In this document: positions 9,308-18,390 of the stretch, in pieces
Position numbering within the stretch: position 1 is the first letter of the stretch
Layout of the letters: every line of letters begins with the position of its first letter
Assembly: GCF_014193695.1 (NCBI RefSeq)
Contig: NZ_JACHZR010000005.1
Span: forward strand, 124,001 to 188,000
Length of the DNA: 64,000 nt
Source: Rhizobium sp. BK316
GTDB lineage: Bacteria > Pseudomonadota > Alphaproteobacteria > Rhizobiales > Rhizobiaceae
Direction: 5' to 3'
Notes under the pieces: model-generated
Seen by the model: the letters and a program-made list of their open reading frames with translations, nothing else
Database searches by the model: none
Told to the model about the DNA's origin: nothing
Position numbers and translations under genes: made by a program

Positions 9308-11371
9308 CTATGCGCTTTCCCGGAAATCATCGTCCGCCGTATCCGGCCCGCCCATGGACATGTCCAGGGCAAAACCCTTGGCGCGAGCTTGCTGAGCGGC
9401 AACGCCGTTGGCAGGGGCCGCTTTGCCGGCCGGCTTGCGGGCTGCTGCCGGAGCGGGGCTGCGCGTCGTCACTTTGGCGGCCGGGGTGCGGCCCTGGCGG
9501 CCACTCGTCGCCATTGCCTTGCCACCCGTGGTATCGACCTTGAAGAAGGCGATCGAGGCCTGCAGTTCCTCGGCCTGAGCGGCAAGCTCTTCCGAAGTAG
9601 CCGACATCTCTTCCGAAGCACCCGCATTCTGCTGGGTGACCTTGTCGAGCTGCTGGATCGCCTCGTTGATCTGCGACGCACCGACATCCTGCTCACGGCA
9701 TGCGGAGCTGATCTCCGCCACGAGTTCCGCCGTCTTTCTGATGTCAGGCACCAGGCGGCCGAGCATGTCCCCGGCTTCCTGGGCAGCTGTGACGGTATCG
9801 CTCGACATGGCGCTGATTTCCGCTGCCGCCGACTGGCTGCGCTCGGCAAGCTTGCGCACTTCCGAAGCGACGACCGCAAAACCCTTGCCATGCTCTCCGG
9901 CACGAGCAGCTTCCACTGCAGCGTTGAGTGCGAGAAGGTCGGTCTGGCGGGCGATTTCCTGGACGATGCTGATCTTCTGGGCGATCGTACGCATGGCCTC
10001 GACCGCACGGGAAACGGCGTTTCCGCTCATCTCCGCATCCTTGGCCGACTGGCGGGCGATCTTTTCCGTCTGGGCGGCGTTATCGGCGTTCTGCTTGATG
10101 TTGGCAGCCATCTCCTCCATCGAGGAGGAGGCTTCCTCGGCCGACGAAGCCTGCTCGGTGGCGCCCTGCGATACCTGCTCCGAGCTCGCCGAAAGCTCCT
10201 GGCTGCCGGCCGAAACATTCTCCGCTGCCGCAATTGCGTCCGCGACGACATCGCGCAAACGCTCCACCATCTGTTCGAGCGCGGTGCCGAGTGTGTCCTT
10301 GGCCGAGAGCGCCTTCGGAGAAACCGTCAGGTCGCCGGCGGCAATCTGCGTGGCAATGTCGGCGGTGGCACGAAGATTGGTGACCATGCTTTGCATGGCG
10401 ATGCCGAGCGTATCCTTGACCGAAAGCGGCTTCACCTCGACCGAGAGGTCGCCTTCTGCGATCTGGTTGGCAACATCGGCGGTAGAGCGCAGGTTATTCA
10501 CCATGCCGAGCATGGCAATGCCGAGCGTATCCTTGTCGGAGAGCGGCTTCGGTGTGACGCTGAGATCACCGTTCGAAATCTCGTTTGCGATGCCAGCGGT
10601 ATTACGCAGATTGTCCGTCATGACGTTGATCGTGTTCACCAGGTCCTTGATCTCGTCATTGCTCCTGATCTCGACCTTCTGGTTCAGATCGCCGATGGCG
10701 ACGGCGCTGGCGACGTTCATGATCTTGCGTAGGCCGCTGTTGATGCCGAGCGCGATCCACAGCGCGGCAGCGAAAGCGATGACGGAAGCGCCTATGGCGA
10801 TGCCGATCAGCAGGTTTCTCGTATTACCATAGAGGATTTCCGTATCGTCGTCGGCTTGGGTCATCGACTTCTGCTGAAGCGCGACGAGCGTCGTAAAGAC
10901 GTCTTCCAGTTCGTCGACGATGGCGCGAACCTCTCCGCCGGAATAAGCCGTGGCCGCTGCCCTGTCGCCACCTTCCTGGATGGAGGCAACTTTATTGGAA
11001 CCTTCCATGAAACGTTTGCCCAGCTCGACCAGCCTGTCCCACGTGGGCTTGCCGTCAGCCGTTGCGAGCCGTTGGCCGCCTGTCGCGAAAGTAAGCATGT
11101 CATCCATACTCTTCGCCGACTTCTCGTAGTTCTTCCTGACCACTTCGGGATCCATTTCCAAAAGGGCGTTCTTCTGCCACCTGATGGCATCGAGCTCGGC
11201 AGCTTTTGCTTCCAGAGCCAATTCCAGTCTTTTTGATGGACCTGCGATCAGGTCGCCGACGGCGGCATTCAGCGAGCTGAGACTGATAATTCCATAAACC
11301 GCGCTGCCTACCAGCAACAGTATGACGAAGCCGAACGCGGCCGCGAGCTTGAGCTTGATCGTAATACGCAT
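9308..11371 (-). CDS. methyl-accepting chemotaxis protein, four HAMP units (receptor 2)
   Basis: A 687-residue receptor, the longest of the four. TM1 is at about residues 10-30 and TM2 at about 187-209, with a helical periplasmic domain between them. Four consecutive HAMP units follow, with GDL motifs at residues 227, 268, 307 and 346 (spacings 41, 39 and 39). The signalling domain has an unaltered hairpin tip, and the tail ends KGFALDMSMGGPD, then an acidic stretch and RESA. Consecutive HAMPs of this kind are known from poly-HAMP receptors, where they stack as a relay between membrane and kinase-control region. Ligand unknown. Confidence 0.93.
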   Translation of the reverse strand: MRITIKLKLAAAFGFVILLLVGSAVYGIISLSSLNAAVGDLIAGPSKRLELALEAKAAELDAIRWQKNALLEMDPEVVRKNYEKSAKSMDDMLTFATGGQRLATADGKPTWDRLVELGKRFMEGSNKVASIQEGGDRAAATAYSGGEVRAIVDELEDVFTTLVALQQKSMTQADDDTEILYGNTRNLLIGIAIGASVIAFAAALWIALGINSGLRKIMNVASAVAIGDLNQKVEIRSNDEIKDLVNTINVMTDNLRNTAGIANEISNGDLSVTPKPLSDKDTLGIAMLGMVNNLRSTADVANQIAEGDLSVEVKPLSVKDTLGIAMQSMVTNLRATADIATQIAAGDLTVSPKALSAKDTLGTALEQMVERLRDVVADAIAAAENVSAGSQELSASSEQVSQGATEQASSAEEASSSMEEMAANIKQNADNAAQTEKIARQSAKDAEMSGNAVSRAVEAMRTIAQKISIVQEIARQTDLLALNAAVEAARAGEHGKGFAVVASEVRKLAERSQSAAAEISAMSSDTVTAAQEAGDMLGRLVPDIRKTAELVAEISSACREQDVGASQINEAIQQLDKVTQQNAGASEEMSATSEELAAQAEELQASIAFFKVDTTGGKAMATSGRQGRTPAAKVTTRSPAPAAARKPAGKAAPANGVAAQQARAKGFALDMSMGGPDTADDDFRESA

Positions 11372-11563
11372 CGCAATACCCCTATTTGAAAACGACGTAA
11401 TAAACGTGGACCGATGGTTCCTGTCGCCGCGTCATGCAGCAAGACATTCCGGTAGGCAAAAACAGGTCGCACAAAGGTCTTGCGGCCTTGCATCCGGCGT
11501 TCCTGGTCGCCGGAAGCTTGTGTCAGGGGCCGCATGCGCAGCCGCCCTGACGGGATAAAGCGC

Positions 11564-13501
11564 TCAGGCGCTTTCCTTGAACTCCGCATCCCCATCGTCG
11601 GGGCCGCCCATGGAGAGGTCGAGGGCAAAGCCCTTGGCGCGCGCCTGCTGGGCAGCAACCGTATTCGCGGCCGCGGTCTTCTTGGCGACCGGCTTGCGGC
11701 CTCCGGTCGGAAGCGGCGTGCGCACCGTGACCTTGGCAGCCGGAGCGCGGGACAGACGGTTACCGGCCATATCCACCTTGAAGAAGGCGATCGAGGCCTG
11801 CAGTTCCTCAGCCTGGGTTGCCAGCTCTTCGGAGGTCGCCGACATCTCTTCGGAGGCACCGGCATTCTGCTGCGTCACCTTGTCGAGCTGCTGGATCGCT
11901 TCGTTGATCTGGGCAGCACCGATATCCTGCTCGCGGCAGGCGGCGCTGATCTCGGAGACCAGTTCGGCCGTCTTGCGGATGTCAGGAACCAGGCGGCCGA
12001 GCATGTCGCCGGCTTCCTGCGCGGCTTTGACCGTATCGCCGGACATCGCCGAGATTTCGGCGGCTGCCGACTGGCTGCGTTCTGCCAGCTTGCGCACTTC
12101 CGAGGCGACGACCGCAAAACCCTTGCCGTGCTCACCGGCACGCGCGGCTTCGACGGCGGCATTCAGGGCGAGCAGGTCGGTCTGGCGGGCGATTTCCTGG
12201 ACGATGCCGATCTTCTCGGCGATCGTGCGCATCGCAGCCACCGCACGGTTGACGGCATCGCCGGAATTCTCCGCATCCTTGGCGGACTGGCGGGCGATCT
12301 TTTCGGTCTGGGCGGCGTTGTCGGCGTTCTGCTTGATGTTTGAGGCCATCTCTTCCATCGAAGCGGAGGCTTCTTCAGCCGAAGCCGCCTGTTCGGTCGC
12401 GCCCTGCGAGACCTGCTCGGAGCTGGCCGAGAGTTCCTGGCTGCCCGAAGAGACGTTTTCCGCAGCCGCGATCGCATCGGCGACGACACCGCGCAGGCGC
12501 TCCACCATCTGCTCCAGAGCGATACCAAGCGTATCCTTTTCGGAGAGAGGCTTCGGAGAAACCGTCAGGTCGCCGTTCGAGATGAGGTCTGCCACCTCGG
12601 CCGTTGTGCGCAGGTTTGACACCATGCTCTGCATGGCGATGCCGAGAACATCCTTATCCGACAGCGGTTTTGCGTCTACCGAGAGATCCCCCATGGCGAT
12701 CTTGTCGGCAAGCGCTGCAGTGCTGCGCAGGTTGGCGGTCATGACATTGACCGTGTCGATCAGATCCTTGATCTCATCATTGGTCTTGATCTCGACCTTC
12801 TGTTCGAGGTCGCCCTTCGACACGGCCTCCGCGATGAAGGCAACCTTCTTCAGACCGCGGTTGATGCCGAATGCGAGCCAGACGGCGATGGTCGTCGAGA
12901 AGACGAACAGCACAACCGCCATGCCGATCAAGGCGCTGCTGGAATTGTCGTACTGGACATTCGTCGCTTCGTCCGTAGCACGCAGATCCTCAACGATGTG
13001 ATTGTTGAGTTCACCCAGGATCTTCAGGAGATTGTCCGTGACCTTTGCGCCATTGCCCATGGAGATCTGGGCGGCATGGGCATTGCTTTCAGTTGTGTTC
13101 TGGGTTGCCAGATCGAGGATCTGGTCCTGCACTTGCATCCAATTCGGATAGACCGAACGGAATTCTGCGAGCTTGCCGACGACTGCCGGATTGGTCTCCT
13201 TGTCGAGCTCGGCCAGCCGATCGTCGATGGACTTCCGCTCCTGCGTGACCGTGTCCCGATATCCGGTAATGGCAGCCGGATCCGTGTTCATGATGGCATT
13301 CTTCTCGGCGCGGATCGATGCGGCGACCGCATCAGAAAGCCCGCCCGAAGCCAAAAGATTCTTGGCAGGACCAGCAACGATATCGGTGATAGCCGCATTG
13401 AGTGAATAAAGATTGGTAATGGCAAGACCTGCCATCCCAAGCGCCAATAATATTACGAGGCCAAAAGCAATACCTAGCTTCATTTTAATAGTGAAACGCA
13501 T
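11564..13501 (-). CDS. methyl-accepting chemotaxis protein, three HAMP units (receptor 3)
   Basis: A 645-residue receptor with TM1 at about residues 10-30 and TM2 at about 190-212 around a 4HB-like periplasmic domain. Three HAMP units have GDL motifs at 230, 271 and 310 (spacings 41 and 39). From the last HAMP to the end the protein is identical to receptor 1 except for one residue in the linker (TVRTPLP here, TVSTPLP there). The periplasmic domains of the two are related but clearly diverged, for instance both carry LATQNT and ISMG. The start at 13501 (MRFTIKMKLG) matches the N-terminus of the other receptors. Confidence 0.93.
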   Translation of the reverse strand: MRFTIKMKLGIAFGLVILLALGMAGLAITNLYSLNAAITDIVAGPAKNLLASGGLSDAVAASIRAEKNAIMNTDPAAITGYRDTVTQERKSIDDRLAELDKETNPAVVGKLAEFRSVYPNWMQVQDQILDLATQNTTESNAHAAQISMGNGAKVTDNLLKILGELNNHIVEDLRATDEATNVQYDNSSSALIGMAVVLFVFSTTIAVWLAFGINRGLKKVAFIAEAVSKGDLEQKVEIKTNDEIKDLIDTVNVMTANLRSTAALADKIAMGDLSVDAKPLSDKDVLGIAMQSMVSNLRTTAEVADLISNGDLTVSPKPLSEKDTLGIALEQMVERLRGVVADAIAAAENVSSGSQELSASSEQVSQGATEQAASAEEASASMEEMASNIKQNADNAAQTEKIARQSAKDAENSGDAVNRAVAAMRTIAEKIGIVQEIARQTDLLALNAAVEAARAGEHGKGFAVVASEVRKLAERSQSAAAEISAMSGDTVKAAQEAGDMLGRLVPDIRKTAELVSEISAACREQDIGAAQINEAIQQLDKVTQQNAGASEEMSATSEELATQAEELQASIAFFKVDMAGNRLSRAPAAKVTVRTPLPTGGRKPVAKKTAAANTVAAQQARAKGFALDLSMGGPDDGDAEFKESA

Positions 13502-13726
13502 CTCTATCCCCTGAAAGCGGAAAATACTGTCTCGCAAGGCGGCCCGTGAGCAGATCGCCAGTAAGGAAAACCAATGAAGAGCCAAAAAAGGGGGACAGCG
13601 AGTAATTCACTTCCCAGCAGTCGGACATCTAGTGATCACGACGCTAACGCATACACACGTTGCGGGATATTTTCGTCCGAGGCCGCCAAAGCGGCCGCGG
13701 AGAGTTTCGGTCGACTGCGAAGCCGC

Positions 13727-15439
13727 TCAGGCGCTTTCGCGGAAATCGTCGTCACCGGCATCCGGGCCGCCCATCGACATGTCCAGGGCAAAGCCCTTGG
13801 CGCGTGCCTGTTGGGAAGCTACGGTGTGGCCGTGATTGTGGTTTTGCGTCGCCGGAGCCGGCTTGCGTGGGGCAGCGGCCGGAGCCTTGACCATCTTGGC
13901 AGTCGTCTTCGCAGCGGTCTTCCGTACGCCAGCACGGGTCGCGCCTGCCGTATCGACCTTGAAGAAGGCGATCGAGGCCTGCAGTTCTTCGGCCTGAGCA
14001 GCAAGCTCTTCGGAGGTCGCCGACATCTCTTCGGAGGCACCGGCATTCTGCTGGGTCACCTTGTCGAGCTGCTGGATCGCTTCGTTGATCTGCGCTGCAC
14101 CGATATCCTGCTCGCGGCAGGCGGCACTGATCTCGGAAACCAGCTCGGCAGTCTTGCGGATGTCAGGAACCAGGCGGCCGAGCATGTCGCCGGCATCGCG
14201 GGCGGCCTTCACCGTATCGCCGGACATGGCACTGATTTCGGCGGCTGCCGACTGGCTGCGTTCTGCCAGCTTGCGCACTTCGGAAGCGACGACCGCAAAG
14301 CCCTTGCCATGTTCGCCGGCGCGAGCGGCCTCGACGGCGGCATTCAGGGCGAGCAGGTCCGTCTGGCGGGCAATTTCCTGGACGATGCCGATCTTCTCGG
14401 CGATCGTGCGCATCGCATCCACGGCGCGGTTGACGGCATCGCCCGAAGCTTCCGCGTCCTTGGCGGACTGGCGGGCGATCTTCTCGGTCTGGGCGGCGTT
14501 GTCGGCATTCTGCTTTATATTCGCAGCCATCTGTTCCATTGAAGCGGAGGCCTCTTCAGCCGAAGCCGCCTGTTCGGTCGCGCCCTGCGAGACCTGTTCG
14601 GAGCTGGCTGAAAGTTCCTGACTGCCCGACGAAACATTATCAGCGGCAGACAAGGCATCGGCCACGACGCCGCGCAGGCGTTCGATCATGACATTGACGT
14701 TGCCGAGCAGTTCACCGATTTCGTCATGCGTGGTGATTTCGGCCATCTTCGTCAGGTCGCCTTCGGCAACTTCGCGGACAACGGTGTTGGCGCGGCTAAG
14801 ACCCTTGCTGATCGTATTCGCGATCCAGAAGGCCGTGAGGACAGCAATCAGCAACGCTACGGCAGCAACCGCAATCATCGTCGTGCGCGTCGTGGCATAC
14901 TGCTGTTCGGCGCTGTCGTCTGCTTCCTTCATGCGCTGTTTTTCGAGCGTCAGAATTTCATCGAGTGTGGCGTCGATATCGTTGGCCGTCTGGCGAGCCG
15001 TCGTGACCGAGACATTGTTGGCGCCGTCCATATTGCCGTCCTTGATGAAATTTCGGATCTGGTCGTCGGCCTGATTGAATGCCTTGGAGAGTTCGGCAAC
15101 TTGCTCCCAACGCGCCTTGCCTTGCTCGGTCGCAAGCTTCGTCACGGCAGCGAAGGCATCGGCGAAGTCCTTGCGAGCCTTGTTGCCCTTTTCGATCGCA
15201 CCGGAAGCGTCGTCGGCATTGCGCGCCGTCAGGAGGTTCTTCTGCTGGCGGATGGCTTCGAGCTGGGCGATATTGATCTGTTGCGCCAGGTCGAGGCGCG
15301 CGGCAGGACCGGCAAGAAGGTTACCGATCGTGTCGTTCAGCGAGCCGAGGCTGAAGATGCCGTAGGCGGCAGTACCCATGAGCATGAGAATGATAAAGGT
15401 GAACGCTGTCACCAGCTTTGTCTTGATCGTCAATCGCAT
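13727..15439 (-). CDS. methyl-accepting chemotaxis protein, single HAMP (receptor 4)
   Basis: A 570-residue receptor, the first of the four to be transcribed. TM1 is about residues 11-30 and TM2 about 186-208, with a helical periplasmic domain. A single HAMP unit has its GDL at 227. The signalling domain is of the same type as in the other three, and the linker before the conserved KGFALDMSMGGPD tail carries a His-rich run (QNHNHGH). It has the plain architecture from which the multi-HAMP versions could have arisen by unit duplication. The start at 15439 (MRLTIKTKL) lies 28 bp after the upstream cheW stops. Confidence 0.93.
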   Translation of the reverse strand: MRLTIKTKLVTAFTFIILMLMGTAAYGIFSLGSLNDTIGNLLAGPAARLDLAQQINIAQLEAIRQQKNLLTARNADDASGAIEKGNKARKDFADAFAAVTKLATEQGKARWEQVAELSKAFNQADDQIRNFIKDGNMDGANNVSVTTARQTANDIDATLDEILTLEKQRMKEADDSAEQQYATTRTTMIAVAAVALLIAVLTAFWIANTISKGLSRANTVVREVAEGDLTKMAEITTHDEIGELLGNVNVMIERLRGVVADALSAADNVSSGSQELSASSEQVSQGATEQAASAEEASASMEQMAANIKQNADNAAQTEKIARQSAKDAEASGDAVNRAVDAMRTIAEKIGIVQEIARQTDLLALNAAVEAARAGEHGKGFAVVASEVRKLAERSQSAAAEISAMSGDTVKAARDAGDMLGRLVPDIRKTAELVSEISAACREQDIGAAQINEAIQQLDKVTQQNAGASEEMSATSEELAAQAEELQASIAFFKVDTAGATRAGVRKTAAKTTAKMVKAPAAAPRKPAPATQNHNHGHTVASQQARAKGFALDMSMGGPDAGDDDFRESA

Positions 15440-15467
15440 CGTCTTAACCCCTAGTGATTGGCCCCGG

Positions 15468-15977
15468 CTAGTTGACGGCCCCCGCCGTCTCATGCCTCGA
15501 TGAGAAAATCGCCTGCAAATTCGGGAGGATGATGAACTCGCCGCCCCTCTTGACCAGGCAGTTGATGTAATCCGCGCGCCAGCGCATACCCACGCTCGGT
15601 GGCGGTTCGCTGGCGCTCTTCGTCAGCGTCGTGACCTCGTTCACCTTGTCGGTGCGCATTCCCACGAGTGTCTGCTCCCCCTGCAGATCGACCTCGATGA
15701 CGACGATGCGGCTGTCGATCGTCGCTTCCGAAGCTTCCATCCCGAAAGCAAGACGAAGATCGGCGAGCGGAATGACCTTGCCGCGGAAGTTGATGACGCT
15801 GGCGACGAAAGGCTGGGCGCCGGGCACCGCAGTTTCGGGAAGCAGATCCAGGATTTCCTGGACGATGACCGCTTCCAGCGCGAAGGTCTCGCCATTGAGA
15901 TCGAAAGTCAGAACTTCGACTTCCTCGGCATAATTCCAGTGCTTGTCGAATTTTTCGGCTGTTGCTGCTGTGCTCAT
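15468..15977 (-). CDS. cheW: chemotaxis coupling protein CheW (operon-proximal copy)
   Basis: A 169-residue CheW-domain protein beginning with about 20 extra residues before EVLTFDLNGETFALEA. The domain core FRGKVIPLADLRLAFGM is well conserved. Its ATG overlaps the cheA stop (ATGA, 15974-15977), giving translational coupling to the kinase, so this copy is probably the one made in fixed ratio with CheA. It is only moderately similar to the other CheW at 6771-7247. Confidence 0.94.
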   Translation of the reverse strand: MSTAATAEKFDKHWNYAEEVEVLTFDLNGETFALEAVIVQEILDLLPETAVPGAQPFVASVINFRGKVIPLADLRLAFGMEASEATIDSRIVVIEVDLQGEQTLVGMRTDKVNEVTTLTKSASEPPPSVGMRWRADYINCLVKRGGEFIILPNLQAIFSSRHETAGAVN

Positions 15978-18025
15978 CCTGCCACGCGCAATTGCGCCTC
16001 CTGTTGCTGACCCGCGGCAACGAGGTGCCCGACGTCAAGAATGAGAGCGACGCTGCCGTCGCCAAGAATGGTGGCGCCAGAGAAGGTCGCCACGTCGTTG
16101 TGCAGTTTGGACATCGACTTGATGACCGTCTGGTGGTCGCCGATGATCTGGTCGACCACGAGGCCGACGCGTTCTGTGCCCGTCGAGATGACGACCACCT
16201 TCTGATGCACGTCCGGCTTGGTGCCGGTGCGGAAGAGATCGCGCAGCCGCAGGAACGGCACCAGGCTGTCGCGCAGCGAGATGAAGCTGCGCCCACGCGA
16301 GCGGAGATCTTCTTCCAGCGAAAGTTCGAGGCATTCTTCGACCGCCGAGAGCGGGATGACGTAACGGCCGGAACCGACACGCACCAGCAGGCCATCGATG
16401 ATCGCGAGCGTCAGCGGAATGCGCAGAGAGACTTCCGATCCCTGCCCCGGCAGGCTGACGATCTCGATGGCGCCACGCAGCGCCTCGACCGTCTTCTTGA
16501 CGACATCCATGCCGACGCCGCGGCCGGAGAGATTGGTGATCTGCGCAGCGGTGGAGAAGCCCGGCGCGAAAATGAGCTGCAGCAGTTCCTGATCGGAAAG
16601 CGGCTGGCCGGGCGCAATCAGGCCCGAGGATTCCGCCTTGGCGCGAACCCGCTCGCGGTTGATGCCGCGGCCGTCATCCTTGATGGAGATGATGACTTCG
16701 CCGCCGGACTGGCGGGCGGCAAGCGTCACGGTCCCTGCTTCCGTCTTGCCGGCGCCAAGGCGTTCGGCTGGCGGCTCGAGGCCATGGTCGATCGAATTGC
16801 GGACGAGGTGGACAAGCGGATCGGCGAGACGCTCGATGACGGTCTTGTCGACTTCGGTGGTCTCGCCTTCGGTGACGAGTTCGATCACCTTGCCGGTTTC
16901 ACGCGCGAGATCATGGACGAGGCGGCGGAAGCGCGAGAAGAGCGTTCCGACCGGCACCATGCGAAGCACCATCATCGTGTCGCGAAGCTCGCCGGAGAGA
17001 CGTTCGATTTCCTCCGAAACCGAGCGCAGGGCGATATCCGAGCTGGAACTTGCCAGCTGGCTGAGGCGCGACTGGGCGATGACGAGCTCGCCGACGCGGT
17101 CCATCAGCTCGTCGAGACGTTCTGCCGGAACGCGGACGTTTTCCTGCGTTTTTGCCTGGGCTGCGGCTTGGGCGGGCGCGGGCGTTTCGCGCTTCACCGG
17201 AACGGCCTCGACCGGGCGGAATTCCGGAGAGGCGGCGGGTGTTGCCGCCGCGACCGGAGCGGCGGCAGCTATATCCTTCTTTGTATCGACCGGAGCGGGC
17301 TGCGGACCGGCGATTTCCTGAACATCGAGCTCCATATCGTCCATGACGAAGATGAAGACGTCGTCTATGGCGGAACGGTCCTGCTCGCTGGTCAGAACGA
17401 CGTCCCAGGAAACGTAGAGTTCGGTCGGGACCAGATCATCGAGCGGCGGAATGCCTGACGTGTTTGCACGAACAGTGCATTCGCCGAGATCGCGCAGTTC
17501 ATCCAGAAGACCGAGCGGGTTGGTGCCGTTGGCCATGGCATTTGCCGGCAGGCTGAAACGGATGCGCCAGGTCGTCGTCTTCTTAGCAGGAGCGATTGCA
17601 GTGACAGCGGGCACTGCAGCGGCAGGCGCAGCAGCCTCCTTTGCCTCGACCTTGCCGCCGACGGCGGCCTGAAGCTGGGCAAGCAGCTTGTGGCCGGTAT
17701 CGCCATGATCGGCATCGGGCTGCTCGACGAGAGCCCGCATGTGATCCTGCGCGGCAAGGACGGCCGCGACCAGCTCGGCGGTTGCCGGAACCTCACCCTT
17801 GCGGACACGGTCGAAGGCCGTTTCGCAATGATGGGTGAAAGCGGCAAGCGCCTCGAAGCCGAACATCGCCCCCGAGCCCTTCAACGTGTGAAGGCCACGG
17901 AACACGGCGTCGACGAGATCCTTGTTTTCGAGGTCGTAGTTAAGGTCGAGAAGGCCGGCTTCGATCGCCTCGAGGCATTCGGCTGCTTCGGTACGGAAGA
18001 CTGCGACTGGATCAAGCGAGCTCAT
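15974..18025 (-). CDS. cheA: chemotaxis sensor histidine kinase CheA
   Basis: A 683-residue kinase. P1 carries the phosphorylated histidine H46 (LHTLKGSGAMFG). A Pro/Ala-rich section around residues 120-150 and 245-290 flanks a middle domain in the P2 position. P3 dimerisation follows (ERLDELMDRVGELVIAQSRL), then P4 with the N box HLVRNSIDHGLE, DDGRGINRERVR, and LSGRGVGMDVVKK. The CheW-like P5 forms the C-terminus. It phosphorylates CheY and CheB under receptor control. The start overlaps the CheY gene's end by 4 bp and the stop overlaps cheW by 4 bp. Confidence 0.96.
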   Translation of the reverse strand: MSSLDPVAVFRTEAAECLEAIEAGLLDLNYDLENKDLVDAVFRGLHTLKGSGAMFGFEALAAFTHHCETAFDRVRKGEVPATAELVAAVLAAQDHMRALVEQPDADHGDTGHKLLAQLQAAVGGKVEAKEAAAPAAAVPAVTAIAPAKKTTTWRIRFSLPANAMANGTNPLGLLDELRDLGECTVRANTSGIPPLDDLVPTELYVSWDVVLTSEQDRSAIDDVFIFVMDDMELDVQEIAGPQPAPVDTKKDIAAAAPVAAATPAASPEFRPVEAVPVKRETPAPAQAAAQAKTQENVRVPAERLDELMDRVGELVIAQSRLSQLASSSSDIALRSVSEEIERLSGELRDTMMVLRMVPVGTLFSRFRRLVHDLARETGKVIELVTEGETTEVDKTVIERLADPLVHLVRNSIDHGLEPPAERLGAGKTEAGTVTLAARQSGGEVIISIKDDGRGINRERVRAKAESSGLIAPGQPLSDQELLQLIFAPGFSTAAQITNLSGRGVGMDVVKKTVEALRGAIEIVSLPGQGSEVSLRIPLTLAIIDGLLVRVGSGRYVIPLSAVEECLELSLEEDLRSRGRSFISLRDSLVPFLRLRDLFRTGTKPDVHQKVVVISTGTERVGLVVDQIIGDHQTVIKSMSKLHNDVATFSGATILGDGSVALILDVGHLVAAGQQQEAQLRVAG

Positions 18026-18390
18026 CTGCCAAGGACCTTCTTCACGATCTTAACGAGATTTTCCGGATCGAACGGCTTGGTGAGCCAGCCGGTGGCGCCG
18101 GCAGCCTTGGCGCGCGCCTTGAGGTCTGCATCGGACTCCGTCGTCAGGAAGATGATCGGCACGCCGGCCTGGGCGGGCAGCTTGCGCAGCTCCTCGATCA
18201 TCGTCAGCCCGTCCATGACGGGCATGTTGAGATCGGTGACGATCAGGTCGAAATTGCCGCTCTTGGCGATTGCCAGGCCCTCGGCGCCATTGACGGCTTC
18301 GGTGACTGCGTAACCTGCATTGGTGAGCGTGACCTTGGTGGTCAGCCGGATGCTGGCGGAATCGTCGACGGTCAGGATGTTTGCGCTCAT
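18022..18390 (-). CDS. cheY: chemotaxis response regulator CheY
   Basis: A 122-residue stand-alone receiver domain. The acidic pair DD lies at residues 9-10, the phosphoacceptor is D53 (VTDLNMPVMDG), the conserved Thr is in FLTTES and the conserved Lys is K105 (LTKPFDPENL). No output domain is present. It is the only CheY in the cluster, whereas many alphaproteobacterial flagellar systems encode two so that one can act as a phosphate sink. It overlaps cheA and the STAS gene by 4 bp on each side. Confidence 0.95.
   Translation of the reverse strand: MSANILTVDDSASIRLTTKVTLTNAGYAVTEAVNGAEGLAIAKSGNFDLIVTDLNMPVMDGLTMIEELRKLPAQAGVPIIFLTTESDADLKARAKAAGATGWLTKPFDPENLVKIVKKVLGR

Noticed and set aside
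9389..13001. Long open frames antisense to the receptor genes (for example 9389-10732 and 11577-13001 on the plus strand)
   Set aside because: They mirror the codon pattern of the real genes in high-GC DNA, recur in the same phase opposite each receptor, and have repetitive Ala/Ser/Arg-rich or Arg/Gly-rich composition with no domains.
13502..13726. Possible extra gene between receptors 3 and 4
   Set aside because: The 225-bp gap has only short frames without ribosome sites or family features.
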